7,671 bases of DNA, taken from contig CAMBDN010000118.1 of the NCBI GenBank assembly GCA_945865355.1, positions 1-7,671 of the forward strand, given 5' to 3'. Shown one piece after another: positions 1 to 5,789 of the stretch; positions within the stretch are counted from its first letter, which is position 1, and each line of letters begins with the position of its first letter. This stretch comes from Legionella genomosp. 1 (GTDB lineage: Bacteria > Pseudomonadota > Gammaproteobacteria > Legionellales > Legionellaceae). A program made the translations under genes and the position numbers. The notes under the pieces were generated by a model that was given only the letters and a program-made list of their open reading frames with translations, ran no database searches and was not told the origin of the DNA.

Positions 1-346
1 TACCTGTAAGTTACTATTTTGGCACATTATCTTTGAAACCGCAGCCCGTGAATATCGGTGCGAAATGCGAGAGAATGATCACGTAGCCCTTATTTCGCTT
101 CGCTACATACGGGCGACGTGATTTAATTTATCCCACATGCCTCAATGAGCTGTTGCCAGTTTTGTTGGTATATAACTTTCTATTGTAACAATTATTTTAA
201 GATATAACCGTCAAAATTCACTAAATAATCGTTTTAATGAGCTAGCTTGATTTAACGTATCGACATGAGCCAGCAACGTCGATGATTTATCGCGATGATG
301 ACATACGTTGTCCGCTGCGCCATTCACAAACCAGATCATTTGATTA
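1..346. other. Non-coding stretch downstream of the acyl-CoA operon
   Basis: I see no convincing gene here. The region lies 3' of the minus-strand operon and contains an imperfect palindrome at 79-121. A minus-strand frame from an ATG at 339 to a stop at 211 would encode 42 residues (begins MIWFVNGAADNV, ends KRLFSEF). It starts 7 nt past the hydrolase stop, but it has no clear Shine-Dalgarno sequence and no family I recognise. The DNA from about 165 to 240 is very AT-rich and has a direct repeat ATATAAC (170-176 and 202-208). I find no classical GC-hairpin plus T-run terminator for the operon, so the palindrome is the only strong secondary structure that could stop or trim its transcript. 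Confidence 0.6.
79..121. repeat. REP-like imperfect palindrome
   Basis: The outer arms TCACGTAGCCC (79-89) and GGGCGACGTGA (111-121) pair at 10 of 11 positions. Pairing resumes inward (TAT 91-93 with ATA 107-109) and closes on a GC-TTC-GC tip at 97-103, giving a stem-loop about 43 nt long with a few mismatches. From memory, the core read on the minus strand (CCCGTATGTAGCGAAGCG followed by AAATA and GGG) resembles a palindromic repeat scattered between genes in Legionella and several other gammaproteobacteria. That the copy is one of a family is inference, since only one copy lies in this window. Sitting 3' of an operon, it may act in transcript stabilisation or termination. Confidence 0.5.
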
Positions 347-1405
347 TCACCCGAGAAACAAAGGAAGCTCAGGCTGCCCACATTCAAAATAATCAACAAC
401 ACGTGCGTCAGTTACCTGTGCTAGCGAATTTGGCTGCCATTGAGGAGATTTGTCTTTATCGACCAATAAGGCACGCACACCTTCGTAAAAGTCATGGTCA
501 CGTATAAAATGACCCACCAGACAATAGTCCATTTTAACGCACTCAGCCATACTCATTGACTTAGCCTTCTGGATTTGTGCCAAAGTGATTTTAAGACTAA
601 ACGGCGCTTTTTGAGACAGCGTTTGCAATGTTTCTTGATGCCAAGCATCATTAGAACGAGCAAGTCTCGCGAAGATAGACTCAACATCATTACAATGGAA
701 GCTATCTTCAATCGCTGATTTAAATTCCATAATGGGTACAGGTTGGATGGGTAATGCTAGGTCTTGCAAACAAGCGTCTACGCATGCATGAGCATCGGTG
801 GATAAATCTGCACCCATTAAACATGCAATCGTGTCTTGAATATGTTCGGCCCGAATAACATGTTTGACAAGACCTAAAGCCAGCGCATCGGCCGCCCCCA
901 ATCGATGACCCGTCAAACCTAAATATTCTCCAAAGTGACCGGGACAACGTGACAATAAATAACTGGCGCCAATATCTGGAAAAAATCCAATCCCAGTTTC
1001 AGGCATTGCAAACATAAAGCGCTCACTCGCCACGGGATGCGACCCATGAAGAGAAATCCCTACTCCGCCGCCCATGGTGATGCCATCCATAAATGCGATA
1101 TAAGGTTTACTAAAATGATGAATAAAGTGATTGAGACGATATTCATGCCAGAAAAACTGCATTTGCTTCGGATCATGCTGCTTTCCTGCATCATATAGCC
1201 AACGAACATCCCCTCCCGCACAAAATGCTTTACCGGGAAGCGCCTTAATCACAACCGCATGAATCCCGCTATCCTTTTCCCAGAGTTGAAGTTGCTGCTG
1301 TAGGGCAATAATCATGGGTAACGTCAGCGCATTTAACGCATGAGGTCGTTGCAAGGTAATCAACCCGATATGCTGCTCGCGAGTGAAAAGGATGTCATCC
1401 GTCAT
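347..1405 (-). CDS. 3-hydroxyisobutyryl-CoA hydrolase (HIBCH type, crotonase superfamily)
   Basis: The protein has 352 residues and is predicted to be a cytosolic thioesterase that hydrolyses 3-hydroxyisobutyryl-CoA to free 3-hydroxyisobutyrate in valine breakdown. It has the crotonase fold with HIBCH-specific signatures: FCAGGDVRWLYD at 61-72 (oxyanion-hole loop), MGGGVGISLHG at 111-121, and AMPETGIGFFPDIGASYLLSR at 133-153. Within the last, E136 and D144 stand at the Glu/Asp spacing of the hydrolase branch, whereas hydratases carry Glu/Glu. The C-terminal extension typical of the hydrolase is present (DFYEGVRALLVDKDKSPQW, 305-323), so the gene looks complete. The start is set by AAGGAG (1412-1417), which lies inside the last codons of the upstream hydratase gene. 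The stop of that gene and this ATG are one base apart, so translation is probably coupled. The main alternative is a generic enoyl-CoA hydratase/isomerase, which the length and EGVRA motif argue against. Confidence 0.9.
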   Translation of the reverse strand: MTDDILFTREQHIGLITLQRPHALNALTLPMIIALQQQLQLWEKDSGIHAVVIKALPGKAFCAGGDVRWLYDAGKQHDPKQMQFFWHEYRLNHFIHHFSKPYIAFMDGITMGGGVGISLHGSHPVASERFMFAMPETGIGFFPDIGASYLLSRCPGHFGEYLGLTGHRLGAADALALGLVKHVIRAEHIQDTIACLMGADLSTDAHACVDACLQDLALPIQPVPIMEFKSAIEDSFHCNDVESIFARLARSNDAWHQETLQTLSQKAPFSLKITLAQIQKAKSMSMAECVKMDYCLVGHFIRDHDFYEGVRALLVDKDKSPQWQPNSLAQVTDARVVDYFECGQPELPLFLG

Positions 1406-1406
1406 C

Positions 1407-2180
1407 TTAAACTCCTTTGAATTGCGCTTGACGCTTCGCTAGAAATGCCGCGACTCCTTCGGTTTTATCTTCGCTTGCACATACTTTTGCAAAATGTATC
1501 GCCTCTAAATGCAGGGCATCTGTGAGTGACAGATCATAACCATGATCGATCGCCTCCATGATGCTTGCCACTGCCAACGGTGCCATGGATAAAATTCCAC
1601 TTAACAATTGTTGAGCCCTAGGAAGTAATTCGTCTGCTGCTACCACCTCTGTAACCAATCCCCATTGTAAAGCTGTTGCGGCATCGATAAATCGTCCCGT
1701 TAAACAGAGATCAAGGGCGCGTCCTTTTCCCACTAACCGAGCTAGACGTTGTGTACCTCCATAACCGGGAATAACACCCAACTTTACTTCCGGCTGACCA
1801 AATTGCGCAGTTGTCGCCGCGATTCGCAGTGTTGTGGCCATTGACAATTCACAACCTCCGCCAAAAGCATAACCGTTGATTGCTGCTAAGGAAGGTTTAC
1901 CCATGGTTTCCAGTTGACGAAACACCGCTTGTCCAAAACACGCGAACTGATAACCACTTTCTGCATTACATTCAGCCAGACGAGAAATATCAGCGCCAGC
2001 GCAAAACGCTTTACCTGCTCCTGTTAACAACACCCCTTTTACTTCACGATTATTTTTTGCTGCAGTAAATACATCTGATAGCGCATACAATACCTCAGTA
2101 CTCAAGGCATTTAATTTTTCTGGTCGATTTAAAGTAATCGTTAATATGCCATCCGCTAAATCTTGTTCAATCAAACCCAT
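1407..2180 (-). CDS. Enoyl-CoA hydratase (probable methacrylyl-CoA hydratase)
   Basis: This is a 257-residue crotonase-fold protein of normal hydratase length. It adds water across the 2,3 double bond of an enoyl-CoA; from its place between an isobutyryl-CoA-type dehydrogenase and an HIBCH-type hydrolase, methacrylyl-CoA is the likely substrate. KAFCAGADISRL (57-68) and INGYAFGGGCELSMA (101-115) give the oxyanion hole. The two catalytic glutamates are E111 (GGCELSMA) and E131 (GQPEVKLGV), followed by the family signature PGYGGTQRLARLVG (138-151). The start has a good Shine-Dalgarno AGGAG (plus-strand CTCCT, 2187-2191) six bases upstream. Ninety-one bases separate it from the dehydrogenase gene upstream, and that gap holds a hairpin. 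Substrate is inferred from context; the family is also used in fatty-acid and phenylacetate pathways. Confidence 0.88.
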   Translation of the reverse strand: MGLIEQDLADGILTITLNRPEKLNALSTEVLYALSDVFTAAKNNREVKGVLLTGAGKAFCAGADISRLAECNAESGYQFACFGQAVFRQLETMGKPSLAAINGYAFGGGCELSMATTLRIAATTAQFGQPEVKLGVIPGYGGTQRLARLVGKGRALDLCLTGRFIDAATALQWGLVTEVVAADELLPRAQQLLSGILSMAPLAVASIMEAIDHGYDLSLTDALHLEAIHFAKVCASEDKTEGVAAFLAKRQAQFKGV

Positions 2181-2186
2181 ATTTAA

Positions 2187-2191
2187 CTCCT
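2187..2191 (-). promoter_or_regulatory. Ribosome binding site of the hydratase gene
   Basis: AGGAG on the minus strand with a six-base spacer (TTAAAT) before the ATG at 2180. The layout is almost the same as that before the hydrolase start (AAGGAG, six-base spacer). It fixes the hydratase start and lies outside the upstream hairpin, so it should stay free even when the hairpin forms. Confidence 0.7.
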
Positions 2192-2202
2192 GTACTTAAT
2201 CA

Positions 2203-2223
2203 TCAATGGAGGTATAACTGCAT
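2203..2223 (-). other. Six-codon leader-like ORF with a buried Shine-Dalgarno
   Basis: On the minus strand an ATG at 2223 opens a frame MQLYLH ending in TGA, with a second in-frame TGA directly after. Upstream, AGGAGG in the 3' arm of the hairpin at 2233-2270 is a perfect Shine-Dalgarno about ten bases from this ATG, a better match to the anti-SD than either flanking gene has. It is not in frame with the hydratase, which starts 43 bases further on. Whether it is translated is unknown, and it may be chance. Confidence 0.25.
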
Positions 2224-2232
2224 TTAACAAAC

Positions 2233-2270
2233 TCCTCCTAACCTCCCTTTACAAAGAGAGATTAGGAGGA
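2233..2270 (-). promoter_or_regulatory. Long intra-operon RNA hairpin (attenuator, processing or SD-masking element)
   Basis: The arms TCCTCCTAA (2233-2241) and TTAGGAGGA (2262-2270) pair perfectly over 9 bp. After one C/A mismatch, 2243-2245 pairs with 2258-2260. After another mismatch, 2247-2249 pairs with 2254-2256 around a TACA loop, giving 15 bp in 38 nt. The hairpin begins one base after the dehydrogenase stop codon. On the transcribed minus strand it is followed by GTTTGTTAAATG, which is at best a weak U-tract, so complete termination seems unlikely. Partial attenuation or protection of the dehydrogenase mRNA 3' end would fit. The 3' arm on the transcript is an excellent Shine-Dalgarno and the 5' arm mimics the 16S anti-SD. 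Confidence 0.65.
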
Positions 2271-2271
2271 T

Positions 2272-3426
2272 TCAATCAATATAATAGTCCTCATCCAATA
2301 CCGATTTGGCAATGATTTCGCGCATAATTTCATTCGTCCCTTCTAGTATCTGATGTACACGAAGATCGCGAAATATACGCTCTATTTGATAATCACGTAA
2401 ATATCCATAACCACCATGCAACTGCATCGCTTTATCGCTGATTTGAAAAGCAGTGTCCGTAGCCAAGCGCTTAGCCATTGCACAATACATTGGTGCTTTG
2501 GGATCGTTCTTATCGAGAGCATCAGCCGCACGATAGACCATCAAGCGCGCTGCGTCAAAAGAAGTTATCATATCAGCAAAATAGAAACGAAGGGCTTGCA
2601 ACTCACTAAGCGATTTACCAAATTGTTTGCGTTCAAGCATGTAAGATTGCGTTAGCCGCAAACACGCGGTCGCACCACCCAAAGAACAGGCAGCAATGTT
2701 AACTCTCCCGCCATTCAATGCATTTAATGCAATTTTAAACCCCATCCCTTCATCACCGACGCGATTAGCGACGGGCACACGACAATTTTCAAAGAAAACC
2801 ATCGAAGTAGGCTGATTGCACCACCCCATTTTCCGTTCCAATTTACCGAAACTTAAACCCGGGGTATTTTTCTCAATCAATAAGCAGCTAATGCCATGAT
2901 GAGAATCATCACCTGTCCGGACCATGCATAAATACACATCGCTAACGCTACCACCAGAAATAAATGCTTTAGAGCCATTCAGTACGTAATGATCGCCATC
3001 AACAACGGCTCTTGTTTTTAACGATGCCGCATCAGAACCTGACTCTGGCTCCGTTAAACAGTAACTCCCAATGACATCCATTGAGGTTAATCGCGGCCCC
3101 CAAGTGGTACGCAAACTTCCCGTGGCATATCGATCGACCAAAGAAGTAACCATGTTATGAATTGACAGATAAGCACTCGTACTAATGCATCCGGTTGCTA
3201 ATTGCTCAAAAATAAGTGCTGCATCCAGTCGTGTTAATTGTGCGCCACCGATATCTTCACGAGCAACCATCCCTGCCATTCCAAGTTGCGCTGCTTCCCG
3301 CAGCACCTCTATTGGAAAATAATGATGTTCATCCCAACTGTCGGCGTGCGGTAATAATTTATTTCGAGCAAACTCTGCTGCCATATCACGAAACGCACAA
3401 TGTTCGTCGTTCAGTTGAAACTGCAT
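2272..3426 (-). CDS. Acyl-CoA dehydrogenase, isobutyryl-CoA dehydrogenase type
   Basis: This 384-residue flavoenzyme is predicted to oxidise isobutyryl-CoA to methacrylyl-CoA, passing electrons to ETF. It has the acyl-CoA dehydrogenase layout: helical N-terminal domain (about 1-118), beta domain with the FAD/substrate motif YCLTEPESGSDAAS (122-135), and helical C-terminal domain with RKQFG (266-270), QLHGGYGYLRDY (335-346) and LEGTNEIMRE (361-370). E362 in LEGT occupies the catalytic-base position of the short-chain and medium-chain enzymes; isovaleryl-CoA dehydrogenases have their base elsewhere. The runs KMGWCNQPTSMVFFENCRVPVANRVG (199-224) and LNGGRVNIAACSLGGA (237-252) recall human ACAD8. 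The start is supported by AAGGAA (plus 3432-3437) five bases upstream. It is the first gene of the minus-strand operon, divergent from recQ. The exact acyl substrate is inferred; 2-methylbutyryl-CoA or a short straight chain are alternatives. Confidence 0.88.
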   Translation of the reverse strand: MQFQLNDEHCAFRDMAAEFARNKLLPHADSWDEHHYFPIEVLREAAQLGMAGMVAREDIGGAQLTRLDAALIFEQLATGCISTSAYLSIHNMVTSLVDRYATGSLRTTWGPRLTSMDVIGSYCLTEPESGSDAASLKTRAVVDGDHYVLNGSKAFISGGSVSDVYLCMVRTGDDSHHGISCLLIEKNTPGLSFGKLERKMGWCNQPTSMVFFENCRVPVANRVGDEGMGFKIALNALNGGRVNIAACSLGGATACLRLTQSYMLERKQFGKSLSELQALRFYFADMITSFDAARLMVYRAADALDKNDPKAPMYCAMAKRLATDTAFQISDKAMQLHGGYGYLRDYQIERIFRDLRVHQILEGTNEIMREIIAKSVLDEDYYID

Positions 3427-3457
3427 AATTATTCCTTAATTAATATCCGTCCAATTT

Positions 3458-3486
3458 ATGACGACTCCAAGAAAGAATGTTATTAT
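3458..3486 (+). promoter_or_regulatory. Candidate sigma70-type promoter of recQ
   Basis: ATGACG (3458-3463, 4 of 6 to the -35 consensus) is 17 bases from TATTAT (3481-3486, 5 of 6 to the -10 consensus). Transcription would start near 3493, leaving about 35 nt before the ATG at 3528. The promoter would lie over the alternative ATG at 3477, which argues against that upstream start. I could not find an equally good minus-strand promoter for the divergent dehydrogenase operon in the same 100 bp. Confidence 0.4.
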
Positions 3487-3527
3487 TGCCTTTTTTGAGA
3501 GCCCATGAAAGCCAAAAGAATAAACAC

Positions 3528-5363
3528 ATGGACGTTGTAGTGCAAGCCAAACCCACTAAAATATCTGCCTCGCAAATTCTAAAAGACTATTATGGTTTTG
3601 ATGCTTTTCGCGCTCAACAACAAGAAATTGTTAATGACGTGGTTGAGGGCCTTGATCTTTTGGTCCTCATGCCCACAGGTGGTGGTAAATCAATTTGCTA
3701 TCAAATCCCTTCCCTACTCCGCCCTGGTGTTGGGATTGTCGTATCCCCATTAATTGCGCTCATGGAAGATCAAGTAGCAAGTTTGAAATTACAAGGGATA
3801 CGCGCCGCTTACTACAACTCTTCATTAAATAGCAATGAAGCACGTAAGGTGCTCGCCGAACTCCATAATAATGAGCTTGATTTGCTCTATATCGCTCCGG
3901 AGCGACTGTTAAGTGACTCTTTTCTGCAACGTTTAGAAGAATGCTCGCTCGCATTATTCGCGATCGATGAAGCGCATTGTATTTCACAGTGGGGCCATGA
4001 CTTTCGTCCAGAATATGCAGCATTGGGTTTGCTGAAAACACACTTTCCACAAATACCAATCATTGCCTTAACAGCTACCGCTGACGCACAAACACAGCAA
4101 GACATTATTAAAAAACTAAATTATCAGCCCAAACAATATTTAGCGTCATTTAATCGCCCCAATATCCACTACCATGTTGTACAAAAAAATAACCCGCTGA
4201 AGCAATTAAACCAATTCTTACAAACGCAAAAACAGCAATCTGGTATTATTTATTGTGGCACCCGCAATGGTGTTGAGCGTGTTGCTTCTAAATTACAAGA
4301 GTTAGGATATCGAGCACGAGGGTACCATGCTGGACTCCCACACGCTGAGCGACGGGAGGTCCAATCGCTGTTTCGCTATGACAACATTGATATCGTGGTT
4401 GCAACCATTGCATTTGGCATGGGGATCGATAAACCCAATGTACGTTTTGTTATCCATCACGATCTACCTAAAACCATTGAAAGTTACTACCAAGAAACAG
4501 GACGAGCGGGTCGTGATGGCTTGCCAGCGAATGCGCTATTATTATACGACCCCGCGGATAGTGGCCGGTTACGCGCCTGGATAGCATCGTCTACGCTAGA
4601 GGCTCAAAAAAGAATTGAACACCACAAACTCAACCATATGTTAGCTTTTGCTGAAGCCACGCACTGCCGCAGACAAATATTGCTCCGTTATTTCAATGAG
4701 ATCTATGACCAAGCCTGTAACAATTGTGATATTTGTGACAACCCACCAGATATAACCGATGCAACCATTGACGCTCAAAAATTACTATCGTGTATTTACC
4801 GACTTCGCCAGAACTACGGATTGCTCCATGTGATTGACGTCTTACGCGGGAGTGTTTCAGAAAAAATACAACAATTTGGGCACCAACATTTGACAACATT
4901 TGCCATTGGCAAAGATAAAACGACCGCTTACTGGAAACAATTAGCATGGCAATTAATTCATCGCGATTATTGCTTCCAAGATACTGAACACTTCAACGTG
5001 CTCCGCTTAAAACCCAAAGCAACTCCAGTCTTGCGAGGCGAGGAAAAAATAGCTTTGGCTGTTCAGCGCATTGAAGTCATAAAAGATATTCCCAAGAAGA
5101 AAAAAGGACGCAGCGGCTTACCCCAACTATCAAATAGCCCTCTTTTCGAAATTCTACGCGCATTGCGGCGAAAGCTCGCCAATGAAGAAAATAAACCACC
5201 GTTTATGATTTTTAGCGACCTAACCTTGCATGAAATGGTGCATATAAGACCACGAACAATGGAAGAACTACTGACCGTTTCAGGCGTGGGCCAACATAAA
5301 TTAACCCACTACGGCGAGCCGTTTTTGCAAGCACTGAAAGAAAATGCTGAAGTAGAGGGTTGA
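3528..5363 (+). CDS. recQ: ATP-dependent DNA helicase RecQ
   Basis: This 611-residue 3'-to-5' superfamily 2 helicase acts in recombination and replication-fork repair. Motifs run in order: FRAQQQEIV (27-35, motif 0); LMPTGGGKS (47-55, Walker A, K54); DEAHCISQWGHDFRPEY (147-163, motif II plus the aromatic-rich loop); ALTATA (180-185); IIYCGTRN (240-247); and VVATIAFGMGIDKPNVRF through QETGRAGRDG (290-331). The RecQ-Ct zinc site has C380, C397, C400 and C403, the same numbering as I remember for E. coli RecQ. A winged-helix region follows, then an HRDC domain (about 535-605). An in-frame ATG at 3477 would add 17 residues (MLLLPFLRAHESQKNKH), but I chose 3528 because length, zinc-cysteine numbering and the likely promoter all fit it; its Shine-Dalgarno is weak (AAAAGAA). 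The gene is divergent from the acyl-CoA operon, convergent with the dodecin, and appears intact. Confidence 0.96.
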   Translation: MDVVVQAKPTKISASQILKDYYGFDAFRAQQQEIVNDVVEGLDLLVLMPTGGGKSICYQIPSLLRPGVGIVVSPLIALMEDQVASLKLQGIRAAYYNSSLNSNEARKVLAELHNNELDLLYIAPERLLSDSFLQRLEECSLALFAIDEAHCISQWGHDFRPEYAALGLLKTHFPQIPIIALTATADAQTQQDIIKKLNYQPKQYLASFNRPNIHYHVVQKNNPLKQLNQFLQTQKQQSGIIYCGTRNGVERVASKLQELGYRARGYHAGLPHAERREVQSLFRYDNIDIVVATIAFGMGIDKPNVRFVIHHDLPKTIESYYQETGRAGRDGLPANALLLYDPADSGRLRAWIASSTLEAQKRIEHHKLNHMLAFAEATHCRRQILLRYFNEIYDQACNNCDICDNPPDITDATIDAQKLLSCIYRLRQNYGLLHVIDVLRGSVSEKIQQFGHQHLTTFAIGKDKTTAYWKQLAWQLIHRDYCFQDTEHFNVLRLKPKATPVLRGEEKIALAVQRIEVIKDIPKKKKGRSGLPQLSNSPLFEILRALRRKLANEENKPPFMIFSDLTLHEMVHIRPRTMEELLTVSGVGQHKLTHYGEPFLQALKENAEVEG

Positions 5364-5381
5364 TAACAACTTGGCCCCCAT

Positions 5382-5588
5382 TTAATGCGAGCAACAACCA
5401 ATTTTTACATTCACTTGATAAAATTTACTTTTATTGCCTTCAATAAAACCACGTGTCTGCACCACTTCATACCAATCCAGTTTACCGTGTGACTTAGCTG
5501 CTTCAGCAATTGCACTGTTAATTGCTTCTTCAATACTTACAGTAGAAGTACCGACTAATTCAACGATCTGATACACTTTTCCTGTCAT
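5382..5588 (-). CDS. Dodecin family flavin-binding protein with Cys-Cys tail
   Basis: This is a 68-residue protein of normal dodecin size. Dodecins assemble into hollow dodecamers that bind and buffer flavins (FMN, riboflavin or lumichrome), and often coenzyme A, in the cytosol. The family pattern is clear: VYQIVELVGTS (5-15), EEAINSAIAEAAK (20-32), LDWYEV (37-42) with the flavin-stacking tryptophan W39, RGFIEG (46-51), and FYQVNVKIG (56-64) with Q58 at the flavin-contacting glutamine position. The end is odd: most bacterial dodecins I recall finish with K(V/I)GF plus a few residues, while this one finishes CCSH. A good Shine-Dalgarno GGAGAG (plus 5594-5599) lies five bases before the ATG. 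The gene converges on recQ with an 18-nt gap and no terminator that I can see. Confidence 0.92.
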   Translation of the reverse strand: MTGKVYQIVELVGTSTVSIEEAINSAIAEAAKSHGKLDWYEVVQTRGFIEGNKSKFYQVNVKIGCCSH

Positions 5589-5652
5589 TATTTCTCTCCA
5601 TTTAAATCACATGAACGCATAGTATAGAAGACTATGACATGAATGGCATTAA

Positions 5653-5682
5653 GTTATATGTTCAACATACCTTTTATGCCAA
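5653..5682 (-). promoter_or_regulatory. Candidate sigma70-type promoter of the dodecin gene
   Basis: On the minus strand TTGGCA (5682-5677, 5 of 6) is followed after 18 bases by TATAAC (5658-5653, 5 of 6). Transcription would start near 5646, giving a leader of about 58 nt. That leader contains a 6-bp inverted repeat CATAGT (5618-5623) / ACTATG (5631-5636) with a 7-base loop. Confidence 0.45.
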
Positions 5683-5706
5683 CTTTTTTGCAGCTTTTTC
5701 TCGAGG

Positions 5707-5734
5707 CTTAATAAAACATTAATCAAATTAATGT
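5707..5734 (+). promoter_or_regulatory. TTAAT direct-repeat cluster, PmrA-box-like, with overlapping 19-bp inverted repeat
   Basis: TTAAT occurs at 5708-5712 and 5719-5723, exactly 11 bp apart, and again at 5728-5732. The first pair reads CTTAATAAA-AC-ATTAATCAA, close to the tandem CTTAATATT-N2-CTTAATATT arrangement I remember for the PmrA regulator in Legionella and Coxiella. The same DNA holds a perfect inverted repeat ACATTAATCAAATTAATGT (5716-5734, 7-bp arms, 5-base centre), which could instead be an operator for a dimeric repressor. It lies 56-83 bp upstream of the unknown plus-strand gene. A possible -10 downstream is TATACA (5739-5744) or TACAAT (5761-5766); neither has a good -35, which would suit an activator-dependent promoter. 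Confidence 0.35.
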
Positions 5735-5774
5735 ATTGTATACAGCTTCAAAAGCCTAACTACAATTATTTTAT

Positions 5775-5779
5775 GAGGG
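5775..5779 (+). promoter_or_regulatory. Ribosome binding site of the glycine-zipper gene
   Basis: GAGGG is followed by a 10-base spacer to the ATG at 5790. A second ATG two codons later (MTM) would have a 16-base spacer, so the first is preferred. Confidence 0.55.
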
Positions 5780-5789
5780 CAACTATAAA

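Noticed and set aside
126..176. Minus-strand fragment reading VIYQQNWQQLIEACGIN then stop, and a similar-looking WDQWQEIVIQAKCA then stop at the right edge (about 7627-7670)
   Set aside because: Both loosely recall the N-terminus of IS66-type accessory proteins (W-Q-x-I/L...A), but each is under 20 residues, preceded or followed by stops, and the similarity is too small to separate from chance.
211..402. Minus-strand 63-residue ORF (or 42 residues from the ATG at 339) after the hydrolase
   Set aside because: The first part overlaps the end of the hydrolase in another frame, there is no good Shine-Dalgarno before either start, and no family resemblance. It is kept only as a note in the intergenic entry.
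3477..3527. Upstream in-frame start for recQ adding MLLLPFLRAHESQKNKH
   Set aside because: The likely -10 element (3481-3486) lies downstream of that ATG, the added residues do not fit RecQ N-termini, and the zinc cysteines fall at E. coli-like numbers only with the 3528 start.
3505..3540. Short plus-strand ORF (MKAKRINTWTL) overlapping the recQ start
   Set aside because: It could be a leader peptide for translational coupling, but its ribosome site is poor and short ORFs of this size are expected by chance.
5364..5381. Bidirectional terminator between convergent recQ and dodecin
   Set aside because: The 18-base gap has no stem-loop or T-run, so the two transcripts probably overlap at their 3' ends.
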